Origin: Neptunicella sp048268085
Lineage (GTDB): Bacteria > Pseudomonadota > Gammaproteobacteria > Enterobacterales > Alteromonadaceae
Length of the DNA stretch: 64,000 nt
Assembly: GCF_048268085.1 (NCBI RefSeq)
Contig: NZ_JBLWWF010000019.1
Location: forward strand, 26,809 to 90,808
Direction of reading: 5' to 3'
Part shown: positions 53,187-61,929 of the stretch, piece after piece
How the letters are laid out: each line of letters starts with the position of its first letter
Position numbering within the stretch: the first letter of the stretch is position 1
Notes under the pieces: generated by a model
Databases searched by the model: none
Told to the model about the DNA's origin: nothing
The model's input: only the letters and a program-made list of their open reading frames with translations
Position numbers and translations under genes: made by a program

Positions 53187-53816
53187 TTAGCGAGTTCCAA
53201 ATATTTTATCACCGGCGTCACCTAAACCAGGCAGTATGTAGCCTTGATCATTTAGCTTTTCATCAATCGCCGCGGTATAAATATCCACATCCGGATGAGA
53301 TTGGGTTACCGCAGCAATGCCTTCCGGTGCCGCCACTAAAAATAATCCTCGAATGTGTTTACAGCCTTTTTGTTTAAGTAAATCGATAGTGGCAATCAGT
53401 GTTCCACCTGTTGCCAGCATGGGATCAACGATTAGCGCAGTGCGTTCTTCAACATCTTTTACTACTTTGTCGAAATAAGCGATTGGCTGCAAGGTTGCTT
53501 CATCTCGATACAGACCTACTACACTGACGCGCGCGCTTGGGATCAACTGCATGACCCCATCAAGCATGCCAAGGCCGGCGCGTAAAATGGGGACAATGGT
53601 AATCTTCTTACCCTTGATTTTTTGAATCTCAATAGGCTCACCAGCCCAGCCGGTAATACTGACCGGCTCTGTCTCCAAATCGCGGGTGGCTTCGTAGGTC
53701 AGTAGATTACCTACTTCACTGGCGAGGGCTCGAAAGTTTTTACTACTGATCCCGGCTTCGCGCATTAAGCCCAGTTTATGCTGAATAAGGGGGTGACTAA
53801 TTTCTTTAACCGCCAT
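53187..53816 (-). CDS. upp: uracil phosphoribosyltransferase
   Basis: A 209-residue pyrimidine-salvage enzyme converting uracil and PRPP to UMP. Motifs: VPILRAGLGMLDGV, PRPP loop IVDPMLATGGTLIATID, and the C-terminal uracil-binding YILPGLGDAGDKIFGTR. Full length. GGGAGAAC precedes the start. Confidence 0.98.
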   Translation of the reverse strand: MAVKEISHPLIQHKLGLMREAGISSKNFRALASEVGNLLTYEATRDLETEPVSITGWAGEPIEIQKIKGKKITIVPILRAGLGMLDGVMQLIPSARVSVVGLYRDEATLQPIAYFDKVVKDVEERTALIVDPMLATGGTLIATIDLLKQKGCKHIRGLFLVAAPEGIAAVTQSHPDVDIYTAAIDEKLNDQGYILPGLGDAGDKIFGTR

Positions 53817-53835
53817 GATGTTCTCCCGAAAATGA

Positions 53836-54555
53836 TTAAGGTAGTAAAAATTCCAGATCGCTAAGTTGCTGTAAATGAATATCGGGTAGCAGACTCACCG
53901 ACTCTCGCTTAAGTCGCATGTCACGGTTTTCGGCATACCAGGCGGTTTTAAAGCCGGCTTTTAAGCCGCCTATAATATCGTTAGTAAAGTCATCGCCAAT
54001 ATGCAATATTTGCTCTGCCTTTAAGTCTAGCGCCTGTGCGGTTAAATCAAACATGGCTCGATGGGGTTTTAAGGTCTGTTTTATACCACCATGGAAACGA
54101 TGGCTAAAATAATCGGCAATGCCAATTTTGTCCAAATTAACATTGCCATTAGTAATTGCGACCAGCGGATAAAACTCAGCTAAATTAGCCAGTAGTTGAG
54201 TAACAGGTCTGGCAACAGCAAAGTCGCTACGTAGCCGATAAAATTCGTTAAATCCATCTTCTACAGCCTGTTCCAGTTGGCTCCCTTTTAGTCCACACTG
54301 TTTAAATCCATAGCGCAAAGTACCGTGACGCATTAGGGTGAAATCCAGCAGCAAAGTTGGATCTTCAGCAATCGCAAGTCGCTTAGCTTGTTGCCAAAAT
54401 TTCTTATCTGTCTGCTGGCAAGCCGCATAGTTATGCCGCAAATATTCGATTAATTGTTGTTCAGTCTGTTCAATAATGGGCTGATTAAAATACAGGGTGT
54501 CATCCAAATCAAAAGATAAGGCTTTAACAGGGGTCCAACGACGGTAAAAAATCAT
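53836..54555 (-). CDS. yigB: HAD-family phosphatase, YigB-like
   Basis: A 239-residue HAD hydrolase. Nucleophile motif FDLDDTLYFNQ (about residue 17), ITNGN (motif II, Thr) and HIGDDFTNDIIGG (motif IV). Sequence and position after xerC match E. coli YigB, which dephosphorylates the riboflavin intermediate ARPP and FMN. It lies two bases from xerC. Confidence 0.9.
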   Translation of the reverse strand: MIFYRRWTPVKALSFDLDDTLYFNQPIIEQTEQQLIEYLRHNYAACQQTDKKFWQQAKRLAIAEDPTLLLDFTLMRHGTLRYGFKQCGLKGSQLEQAVEDGFNEFYRLRSDFAVARPVTQLLANLAEFYPLVAITNGNVNLDKIGIADYFSHRFHGGIKQTLKPHRAMFDLTAQALDLKAEQILHIGDDFTNDIIGGLKAGFKTAWYAENRDMRLKRESVSLLPDIHLQQLSDLEFLLP

Positions 54556-54557
54556 AG

Positions 54558-55457
54558 TTAACTTTTGGTTTTTTTGGCTCGTGGATGGGATTGATCATAC
54601 ACATTAGCCAAGTGTTGAAAATCTAAATGGGTATAAATTTGAGTCGTACTAAGATTTGCATGGCCTAACAACTCTTGCACTGCGCGTAAATCACCAGACG
54701 ATTCTAAAATATGTGTGGCAAATGAATGTCTTAGTTTATGCGGATTAACCGATTGATCAAGCTGCTGTTTCGTTGCCCAATGTTTCATTCGTTTGGCGAT
54801 CTGTCTGGATGAAATACGCCGATTTTGACGACTAATAAAAAGGGCTTTTTCATCCGGCTTAGCCAATTGATTACGCATTGCTAACCACTCGCTCAACCAT
54901 TTTTGTGCCTCTTTTCCTATCGGTAATAAGCGTTCTTTGCTGCCCTTACCCCTAACTCTGAGTTGGTGGCCACCCTCCTCTATGTGATTAATATTCAAGT
55001 TGGTGAGTTCAGCTAATCGTAAACCACAGCCGTAAGTGAGCTCAAGCATGGCTCTATCTCGCACGGCTAATAAAGAATCTGTCGGTATCGACATCAGTTG
55101 ATTGGCTTCATCAACATTAAGCTGTTTGGGTAACGGGCGGCCCTGTTTTGGCGCCTGTACATTTTTGGCCGGGTTAATATCCAGTACTTTTTGGCTAACC
55201 AGATACTGACAAAAGCTGCGCAAAGCGGATAATCGTAAGGCAATACTTCGTGGGCTCAAACGTTCTTTACGAGCCTGAAATAACACATTACGTACATTAT
55301 CTACATTCAACTGTGACCAATCGTCCAGATTGAGGGTATCCATCACCGATAATAATTGGCGCTGATAATTTTGCTGGGTTAGAACCGCAAGGTTGCGTTC
55401 GTATTTCAGATGGGCGAGAAATTTATCCAGCCAGACAGTTAACGCTGGCTTAGACAT
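54558..55457 (-). CDS. xerC: tyrosine recombinase XerC
   Basis: A 299-residue site-specific recombinase that, with XerD, resolves chromosome dimers at dif. N-terminal SAM-like DNA-binding domain (about 5-90). The catalytic set is visible: Arg in TYGCGLRLAEL, Lys in RGKGSKER, HKLRHSFATH, and nucleophile Tyr in STTQIYTHLD. Gene context (DUF484 before, yigB after) identifies XerC over XerD. Confidence 0.96.
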   Translation of the reverse strand: MSKPALTVWLDKFLAHLKYERNLAVLTQQNYQRQLLSVMDTLNLDDWSQLNVDNVRNVLFQARKERLSPRSIALRLSALRSFCQYLVSQKVLDINPAKNVQAPKQGRPLPKQLNVDEANQLMSIPTDSLLAVRDRAMLELTYGCGLRLAELTNLNINHIEEGGHQLRVRGKGSKERLLPIGKEAQKWLSEWLAMRNQLAKPDEKALFISRQNRRISSRQIAKRMKHWATKQQLDQSVNPHKLRHSFATHILESSGDLRAVQELLGHANLSTTQIYTHLDFQHLANVYDQSHPRAKKTKS

Positions 55458-55458
55458 C

Positions 55459-56154
55459 TTAAAACTCGGCCAGCTGCGGTATTATTAAGGTTAGAAACTG
55501 CTGCAACTGAGTGATTAATAACGTATCCATACCAGGATGGAAATGGTGCGGCTGATGACTTCCAATCGCCAATAACCCCATTTCACCTTGTTCTCCAAGT
55601 AACATCATGGCCACCGAGCCGATATTTTTTTTATCGAATAGCATTGCCATTTCGGCATGGCTTAGGCGGCCTAAGTAGTAAATTCGATCATGAAAACGTT
55701 TTTTCAATAAGTGATGTTTACTGGTTTCGGGCAGATCGTTTTCAGAGCCAAATAATTTCAGTGAAATTTCATCCAGTTCGAGTTGATGCAGTAATACATC
55801 GGACAGGCTCTGTTCAACTTCTACTAACGTGCGGCATTTAAACAAGCGCAAATTCAAATCAGCGTAAATACGATAAATACGCTCATTTTGTTTGGCGACA
55901 TTCAGTAGTTCGGTCAATTGCTTTTGCAGTATTTTAACTTTTTCACGAAGTTGTTCGGCTTGGCGTTCGACCAACGACACTGAACCAGGCAAATGATGAG
56001 GGATCTTGATTTGATTAAGAATGTGGGGATGAGATACCAAAAACTCCGGGTTAGAAATTAAAAACTCGGTCACTTGTTCCTTTGATAATGCCGTTTCTGA
56101 TAATGAGTCTGTCATTATCATGCTCGGTTCTTCCTTTCTGGATGTCTCATTCAT
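55459..56154 (-). CDS. DUF484 (YigA-like) GAF-domain protein
   Basis: A 231-residue cytoplasmic protein of the DUF484 family: N-terminal FLISNPEFLVSHPHILNQIK, a coiled coil (LVERQAEQLREKVKILQKQ) and a GAF-like half (VAMMLLGEQGEMGLLAIGSH). The function is unknown. It occupies the yigA position between dapF and xerC. The ATG overlaps the dapF stop by four bases (ATGA). Confidence 0.92.
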   Translation of the reverse strand: MNETSRKEEPSMIMTDSLSETALSKEQVTEFLISNPEFLVSHPHILNQIKIPHHLPGSVSLVERQAEQLREKVKILQKQLTELLNVAKQNERIYRIYADLNLRLFKCRTLVEVEQSLSDVLLHQLELDEISLKLFGSENDLPETSKHHLLKKRFHDRIYYLGRLSHAEMAMLFDKKNIGSVAMMLLGEQGEMGLLAIGSHQPHHFHPGMDTLLITQLQQFLTLIIPQLAEF

Positions 56155-56981
56155 ATACTTATCGTACCATCAAAAACATGTTCAACAGGTCCGGTCATTT
56201 TAACCACCTGATCCCGTCCTTGCCAACGAACTTTTAAGCTACCGCCGGGTAAATCAACTTGCACCTCATTGCCCAGTTTCATTTGACTTTGCCCAACGAC
56301 GACCGCAGCACAAGCACCGCTGCCACAGGCTAAGGTTTCACCGGCTCCACGCTCAAATACCCGTAGCTTGATATGCGTAGGTGATAACACCTGCATAAAG
56401 CCGACATTTACCCCTTCAGGAAAGCGTTCATGTCTTTCTAACAATGGGCCGAGTACGTCCACCGGAGCGGTGTCTACATCGTCAACTTCCAAAACACAAT
56501 GAGGGTTACCCATAGAAACCGCACCACAAAAGACCGTGTGTTCATTGGCTCGAATTATATAGGTGCCTTCTTCCTTACTGGCTTTGAGAGGAATTAAGCT
56601 GGGCTCGAATATTGGCTTACCCATATTAACCGTCACTTGACCGTCTTTTTCCAAATATAACACCATTTTTCCAGCTTTGGTGCTAACCACAATTTTATTA
56701 CGATTGATCAGCCCTTTCATTTTCACAAAATGGGCAAAGCAACGGGCTCCATTACCACATTGTGATACCTCAGAGCCATCAGCATTAAAAATGCGATAAT
56801 GAAAGTCTTGTTCCGGATCGTAAGGCGGTTCAACCAATAACATTTGGTCAAAACCAATACCAAAATTACGATCCGCCAGACGCTGGATCTTGTCTTTCGA
56901 GAAAAATACATTCTGGGTAACGTTATCAACGACCATAAAATCGTTACCCAGCCCGTGCATTTTGGAAAATTGAATTTGCAT
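56151..56981 (-). CDS. dapF: diaminopimelate epimerase
   Basis: A 276-residue cofactor-independent epimerase turning LL- into meso-diaminopimelate for lysine and peptidoglycan. Two catalytic Cys lie in DGSEVSQCGNGARCFAHF (about residue 75) and ETLACGSGACAAVV (about 220). N-terminal KMHGLGNDFMVVD is typical. It lies 30 bases downstream of lysA. Confidence 0.98.
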   Translation of the reverse strand: MQIQFSKMHGLGNDFMVVDNVTQNVFFSKDKIQRLADRNFGIGFDQMLLVEPPYDPEQDFHYRIFNADGSEVSQCGNGARCFAHFVKMKGLINRNKIVVSTKAGKMVLYLEKDGQVTVNMGKPIFEPSLIPLKASKEEGTYIIRANEHTVFCGAVSMGNPHCVLEVDDVDTAPVDVLGPLLERHERFPEGVNVGFMQVLSPTHIKLRVFERGAGETLACGSGACAAVVVGQSQMKLGNEVQVDLPGGSLKVRWQGRDQVVKMTGPVEHVFDGTISI

Positions 56982-57011
56982 GTAAACTACTAAAAGGTCT
57001 TTTCCCCTAGT

Positions 57012-58262
57012 CTACGGAATTTTATGCTCACCTTTCCAGAGATCTTTTAGTTTTTCTCGTTCACGCACCAAATATATTTGTTCAGCATCGACCATGACTT
57101 CGGCCGCGCGACAGCGGCTATTGTAGTTGGAGGACATGGTAAACCCATATGCACCAGCGCTGCGTACGGCAAGATAATCATCAGGGGCAATGGCCAATTC
57201 ACGATCCTTACCTAAAAAGTCACCGGTTTCGCACACCGGGCCGACCACATCATAAATCGCATTGTCACGTTTTAAAGCCGTATTTAGCGGTACAATAGCT
57301 TGCCAAGCAGAATAAAGTGCCGGTCTGATCAAGTCATTCATGGCGGCATCTACAATCGCAAAGTTCTTTTCTTCACCTTGCTTGAGAAATTCTACTTTAG
57401 TTAACAAAATACCAGCGTTAGCCATTATCGCGCGACCGGGTTCAAAAATCAGGGTCAGATTATCTCGTCCCTGTAATTGTGCGGTTAACGCGGCTACATA
57501 TTCAGAGGGACTGGGTGGGGTTTCATTGTTGTAAGGTACGCCTAAGCCCCCTCCTACATCCAAATGGGAAATGGTAATGCCCAATTCAGCCAATTCATCG
57601 ATTAATGCCAATAATTTATGTAAAGCATCGACAAAAGGTGCAACGTCAGTAAGTTGTGAACCAATGTGGCAGTCCATCCCGGTAATTTTCAGGTGACTGA
57701 GTTGAGCTGCTTGTTGATAGGTTTCAATTGCCTGTTCACGGGCAATACCAAATTTATTGGCTTTTAAGCCAGTGGAAATATAGGGATGGGTTTTGGCATC
57801 TACATCAGGATTAATTCTCAGTGAGATGGGCGCAATGACATTGAGCTCGGCCGCCACTTTATTGATTCGTTGTAACTCAGGAATGGATTCTACGTTAAAA
57901 CATTTGATATTTTGCTCAAGTGCGTAGGCAATTTCTTGTTCGGTTTTGGCTACGCCGGAAAAAACCACTTTTGTTGGATCGCCGCCTGCCTCTAATACCC
58001 GCGCTAATTCACCGCCAGAGACAATGTCAAAACCGGAACCGAGTTTGGCTAATACCGATAATACGCCAATATTGGAATTTGCCTTTACGGCATAACAAAT
58101 TAGGTGAGGGTGCTGACCGACTGCGTTATCAAAGGCTTGCCAATGACGTTCAATGGTAGCTTTTGAATAAACATAACATGGAGTACCGAAGCGCTCTGCC
58201 AACACTGAGGCAGGTACATCTTCGACCATTAATTGATGATTTTTATAATTAAAATAATCCAT
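57012..58262 (-). CDS. lysA: diaminopimelate decarboxylase
   Basis: A 416-residue PLP fold-III enzyme making lysine from meso-DAP. The PLP Lys is in LICYAVKANSN (about residue 60). HIGSQLTD, DVGGGLGVPY and FEPGRAIMANAG follow, and VGPVCETGDFLGKDREL carries the active-site Cys contributed across the dimer. Its ATG is one base after the lptM stop. Confidence 0.98.
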   Translation of the reverse strand: MDYFNYKNHQLMVEDVPASVLAERFGTPCYVYSKATIERHWQAFDNAVGQHPHLICYAVKANSNIGVLSVLAKLGSGFDIVSGGELARVLEAGGDPTKVVFSGVAKTEQEIAYALEQNIKCFNVESIPELQRINKVAAELNVIAPISLRINPDVDAKTHPYISTGLKANKFGIAREQAIETYQQAAQLSHLKITGMDCHIGSQLTDVAPFVDALHKLLALIDELAELGITISHLDVGGGLGVPYNNETPPSPSEYVAALTAQLQGRDNLTLIFEPGRAIMANAGILLTKVEFLKQGEEKNFAIVDAAMNDLIRPALYSAWQAIVPLNTALKRDNAIYDVVGPVCETGDFLGKDRELAIAPDDYLAVRSAGAYGFTMSSNYNSRCRAAEVMVDAEQIYLVREREKLKDLWKGEHKIP

Positions 58263-58263
58263 G

Positions 58264-58425
58264 TTAGTTTTTTACCTCTTCAGCATGATTGGGCTGTGAT
58301 TGTGGTGAAGGCTGATTACTTTGTGCTGGCTCAGGCATAAAAAGAGGGCCTTTCTGCCCACAAGCAGATAACAGGGACAAGCCCAATATTAGCCATATGG
58401 TTCGTTTAATTGCTGATGTTTTCAT
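58264..58425 (-). CDS. lptM: LPS-assembly lipoprotein LptM (YifL-type)
   Basis: A 53-residue outer-membrane lipoprotein. A signal peptide (MKTSAIKRTIWLILGLSLL) ends at lipobox LSAC; the mature protein starts CGQKGPLF, the signature of LptM/YifL, then a Pro/Gln/Ser tail. LptM stabilises the LptDE translocon in E. coli. The lptM-lysA-dapF order is conserved. Found by direct reading because it is short. Confidence 0.9.
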   Translation of the reverse strand: MKTSAIKRTIWLILGLSLLSACGQKGPLFMPEPAQSNQPSPQSQPNHAEEVKN

Positions 58426-58738
58426 TGGTCGTCTGACTGATAAGACATGGGCGATATGATGACATCAGGCTAAATAAAATCAATCCAAACTGGTATTATT
58501 TATATTGATTTTGAATATTTTCTTCATTTTATCTTTAATATGATGAATATTTACTTCCTGCGGTCATGTTGAAACTCATTTTTATGCAACTTGAATGAAT
58601 AATGCAGCATTATCGTGGTTTGGTTGTTTATTCTGATGATGTACAATAGACCAAAGCAAATTATGAGTACGAAAGTAATACTCGCCTTGATATTTAGCCA
58701 CTATAATGGTGGTCGCTTACTAATTTGGATCAATAGCT
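58426..58738. other. divergent intergenic region lptM/speB
   Basis: 313 bases, AT-rich. A consensus -10 TATAAT at 58702-58707 lies 31 bases before the speB ATG, but no good -35 is seen at the right distance. No gene or other structure was found. Confidence 0.45.
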
Positions 58739-59638
58739 ATGATTAGCATTCCATTACAGTCCCCATCCACTCTTTTTCATCAGGCTAAAGTTGCCAACAA
58801 TCTCGCGTCTGAGCAATTGTATCTGATTGGTTTTGGGTTCGACGGAACAGCCTGTTTTCGCAAAGGCACCCGAATGGGGCCTGATGCGTTGCGTGATGTA
58901 TCGGATGATATAGAAAGTTATTCGCCCTATCTGGATCAGGATATTGCCCAGCGAGATTTTTTCGACTTGGGGAACTTGAGTTTAGGTGATAGCGATGATG
59001 CAGAACAACAATGGCAGCATGCCACCACTGATTTTGAACGCTTATTTGCCACTGCCAATATTGCCGAAAACAAGATTAAGGTATTGACCTTAGGCGGTGA
59101 GCATTCTATTTCCTATGCTCCGATCAAAACTTACTTGCATGAATATCCTGATCTTGTACTAATCCACTTGGATGCTCATGCCGATTTGCGCGATGGTTAT
59201 CTGGGTTATCATTATTCTCATGCGTCGATTATTCGTCGGGCATTGGATCATTTCGGTCCTGAACATCAGTTAATTCAGTATGGCATTCGATCCGGTACCA
59301 AAGAGGAATACGAATGGATGCGCTCAAATCGCACTATTCGTACTTGCCGTAATTCGTTTATTGATGAAATCGATGCGATTCCGGCTGATCGGCCAATTTA
59401 TCTGACCTTGGATTTAGATTATTTCGATCCGGGTATTTTTCCAGGTACGGGTACACCGGAACCTGGTGGTGAGGATTTCCACTCGTTTATTAAATTGGTC
59501 AAAGTATTGGCCCAAAAAAATCTCGTCGGTGCCGACGTCGTCGAGTTATCGCCGGAAATAGATTCATCCGGTAACAGTTCCGTTTTTGCAGCAAAAGTGG
59601 TGCGGGAATTAATTCTGTGCCTCACCAGGGGCCGCTGA
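58739..59638 (+). CDS. speB: agmatinase (ureohydrolase family)
   Basis: A 299-residue Mn2+ enzyme that splits agmatine to putrescine and urea. The di-metal motifs are LGGEHSIS, LDAHADLRDGYLG and LDLDYFDPGIFPGTGTPEPG. The ureohydrolase family includes related activities, but the neighbouring speA makes agmatinase the best call. It lies 269 bases upstream of speA. Confidence 0.93.
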   Translation: MISIPLQSPSTLFHQAKVANNLASEQLYLIGFGFDGTACFRKGTRMGPDALRDVSDDIESYSPYLDQDIAQRDFFDLGNLSLGDSDDAEQQWQHATTDFERLFATANIAENKIKVLTLGGEHSISYAPIKTYLHEYPDLVLIHLDAHADLRDGYLGYHYSHASIIRRALDHFGPEHQLIQYGIRSGTKEEYEWMRSNRTIRTCRNSFIDEIDAIPADRPIYLTLDLDYFDPGIFPGTGTPEPGGEDFHSFIKLVKVLAQKNLVGADVVELSPEIDSSGNSSVFAAKVVRELILCLTRGR

Positions 59639-59772
59639 CCTTTTATTTTCGCCACTGTTAAGAATTATTCATTTCTCAACAGTGATGTAAGCAGCGTTAT
59701 TTAGTCAGCTAAATAAGTCTGCTTGCAACAAAGAGTGAGGGATTTTCAGGCTCAACCCTAAGGGCTGGGACT

Positions 59773-59852
59773 ATTTTTCCTTCTCACCGCGTTATCAAAC
59801 GCTTAAAGAGAACCGCTATTCGTGCGTTTTCTGCCCTGTGAGAAGAAAAAAA
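59773..59852 (+). repeat. long inverted repeat between speB and speA
   Basis: Arms of about 15 bases (ATTTTTCCTTCTCAC and GTGAGAAGAAAAAAA, one bulge) enclose 50 bases that contain a second inner pair (AAACGC / GCGTTT). The structure ends 55 bases before the speA start. It may be an RNA leader of speA, or a terminator for speB; the A-run on the right argues against simple plus-strand termination. Confidence 0.45.
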
Positions 59853-59907
59853 GTCACCAGCAGTGATGAATATGAAAGGTCAATAGACCCTTATTGGAGA
59901 TAGTATT

Positions 59908-61830
59908 TTGGCAGATTGGACAATTGAAGATGCCGAGCGTCTTTACCGCGTTAATCGTTGGGGTGGTGGTTATTTTGGCATTGGCCAAAACGGTAACCTT
60001 AAGATCACTCCCGATCTGAATAATCCTGATATTCGTATAGATTTTAAAGCGGTATTAGATGAAATCAAACAGGAAGGCATTCAGTTTCCAGTAGTAGTCA
60101 GATTTCACGATATTTTACGCTCTCAAGTTGCCCAGTTGAACACCGCCTTTCGCAATAATATTGACGAAGCCGAATATCAAGGCAGCTACATGGGGGTGTA
60201 TCCGGTTAAAGTGAACCAGATGCGTGAAGTGGTGGAAGAAATTGTCGATGCCGGTGAATCCTTTAACTATGGTTTGGAAGCCGGTTCGAAGGCAGAGCTG
60301 ATCACCGCGTTGGCGTATAACACCAATGAAGACTCGTTAACTATTTTAAATGGTTATAAAGATGAGGAGTTTATGCGTCTGGCATTATTGGGGCGCAAAC
60401 TTGGCCGCAAAATTATTGTGGTTGTTGAGAAATTTTCCGAATTGGTCTCGCTAGTTAAAATATCCAAAGAAGTGGGTATTGAACCTTTAGTGGGTTTACG
60501 CTCAAAAATGACCGTTAAAGGTCGAGGTAAATGGGAAGGTTCCGGTGGTGATCGGGCTAAGTTTGGTCTCACCATTGCTGAAATTATTAATGCCACCGCT
60601 TATCTCCGTGAGCATGGACTGGATCATTGTCTTAAATTATTACATTTCCATATTGGTAGTCAGTTAACTGACATTCGTTCGGTAAAAGAAGCCGTTAGTG
60701 AAGGAGCCCGGATTTATGCCGAGTTATACCGTATGGGAGTCCCACTGGAATATGTCGATGTCGGCGGTGGGTTAGGGATTGATTACGATGGCAGTCAATC
60801 TACCAATGATTCTTCGCGCAACTACAACATGCAAGAATATGTCGCTGATGTTGTTTACGGCATTAAAGAAGTCTGTGATTTGGAAAAAGTGCCACATCCT
60901 AATCTGGTTAGTGAAAGTGGTCGTGCGATTACTGCACATCACAGCTGTGTGGTTACTCAAATTATGGGTGAAATTCGCAGTAGTGGTGGTGCGGAATTTG
61001 ATACCGGGGTACAAGAAGGCGAACACGTATTTGTTAGTAACATGCGCGGCTTGGCTGAGACGGTCGGTGAAGCCGATAATATTCAGGAAATCTTTAATGA
61101 TGCTTCACAATATAAAGAACAAGCTCTGGATGCCTTTAAATTAAGGGTGTTAAGCCTGTCTGAATTAGCCAAGATTGAAACCTTGTATTGGCAAATTATG
61201 ATGGAAGTACAGCAAAAACTGCGTACTGCAGAATTTGTACCTGAAGAAATGCAAGAGCTTGAATTTAATTTATCATCGCAATATCTATGCAATTTCTCGG
61301 TATTCCAGTCAGCTGCAGATACCTGGGCAATTGATCAAGTATTGCCGGTGATTCCGCTTACCCGCATGAATGAGCGTCCGACGATTAATTGTTCGTTGGT
61401 GGATATAACCTGTGATAGCGATGGCAAGATTGACCAGTTTGTCGGTGAACACGGTATTTCTGACATTATTCCCATGCATAAACTAAAACCCGGTGAAGAC
61501 TATTTTATTGGTTTGTTTTTAACCGGCGCTTATCAAGATGTTATGGGGGACATGCATAACTTGTTTGGTCGGTTAAACGAAGTGCATATTTATAGCTATG
61601 ATGATGATCCTGAAGATTTTTATATCGAAGAATTTGTTGCCGGTTCATCGGTGGGAGATGTGTTGTCAATTATGCAATATAACCCTTCAGCGATGGCGCA
61701 AAATGTTAAAAAGATGATCGATAAACGGATCTCTAGCGGAGATATCAAACCTCGTGAAGGTGTTAAGTGGACTGACTTTTATGAGGCCTGCCTAGCCGGC
61801 TATACTTATTTGAAAACAGCGGCCAAGTAG
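59908..61830 (+). CDS. speA: biosynthetic arginine decarboxylase
   Basis: A 640-residue PLP fold-III decarboxylase making agmatine from arginine, the first step to putrescine; SpeB does the second. The PLP Lys lies in YMGVYPVKVNQMREVVEE (about residue 98); LKLLHFHIGSQLTD and YVDVGGGLGIDYDGS follow. The start is TTG at 59908 with GGAGA eight bases upstream and no ATG nearby. Full length for the family. Confidence 0.97.
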   Translation: MADWTIEDAERLYRVNRWGGGYFGIGQNGNLKITPDLNNPDIRIDFKAVLDEIKQEGIQFPVVVRFHDILRSQVAQLNTAFRNNIDEAEYQGSYMGVYPVKVNQMREVVEEIVDAGESFNYGLEAGSKAELITALAYNTNEDSLTILNGYKDEEFMRLALLGRKLGRKIIVVVEKFSELVSLVKISKEVGIEPLVGLRSKMTVKGRGKWEGSGGDRAKFGLTIAEIINATAYLREHGLDHCLKLLHFHIGSQLTDIRSVKEAVSEGARIYAELYRMGVPLEYVDVGGGLGIDYDGSQSTNDSSRNYNMQEYVADVVYGIKEVCDLEKVPHPNLVSESGRAITAHHSCVVTQIMGEIRSSGGAEFDTGVQEGEHVFVSNMRGLAETVGEADNIQEIFNDASQYKEQALDAFKLRVLSLSELAKIETLYWQIMMEVQQKLRTAEFVPEEMQELEFNLSSQYLCNFSVFQSAADTWAIDQVLPVIPLTRMNERPTINCSLVDITCDSDGKIDQFVGEHGISDIIPMHKLKPGEDYFIGLFLTGAYQDVMGDMHNLFGRLNEVHIYSYDDDPEDFYIEEFVAGSSVGDVLSIMQYNPSAMAQNVKKMIDKRISSGDIKPREGVKWTDFYEACLAGYTYLKTAAK

Positions 61831-61929
61831 GATATAACAATGCGTTAACAATCGGAGCAGCCTCAAGTCACGGAGTTATTTTGCAGTTTTATCATCATCG
61901 ACAAATTCACTCTCAAGGCTGTTCCTGAT

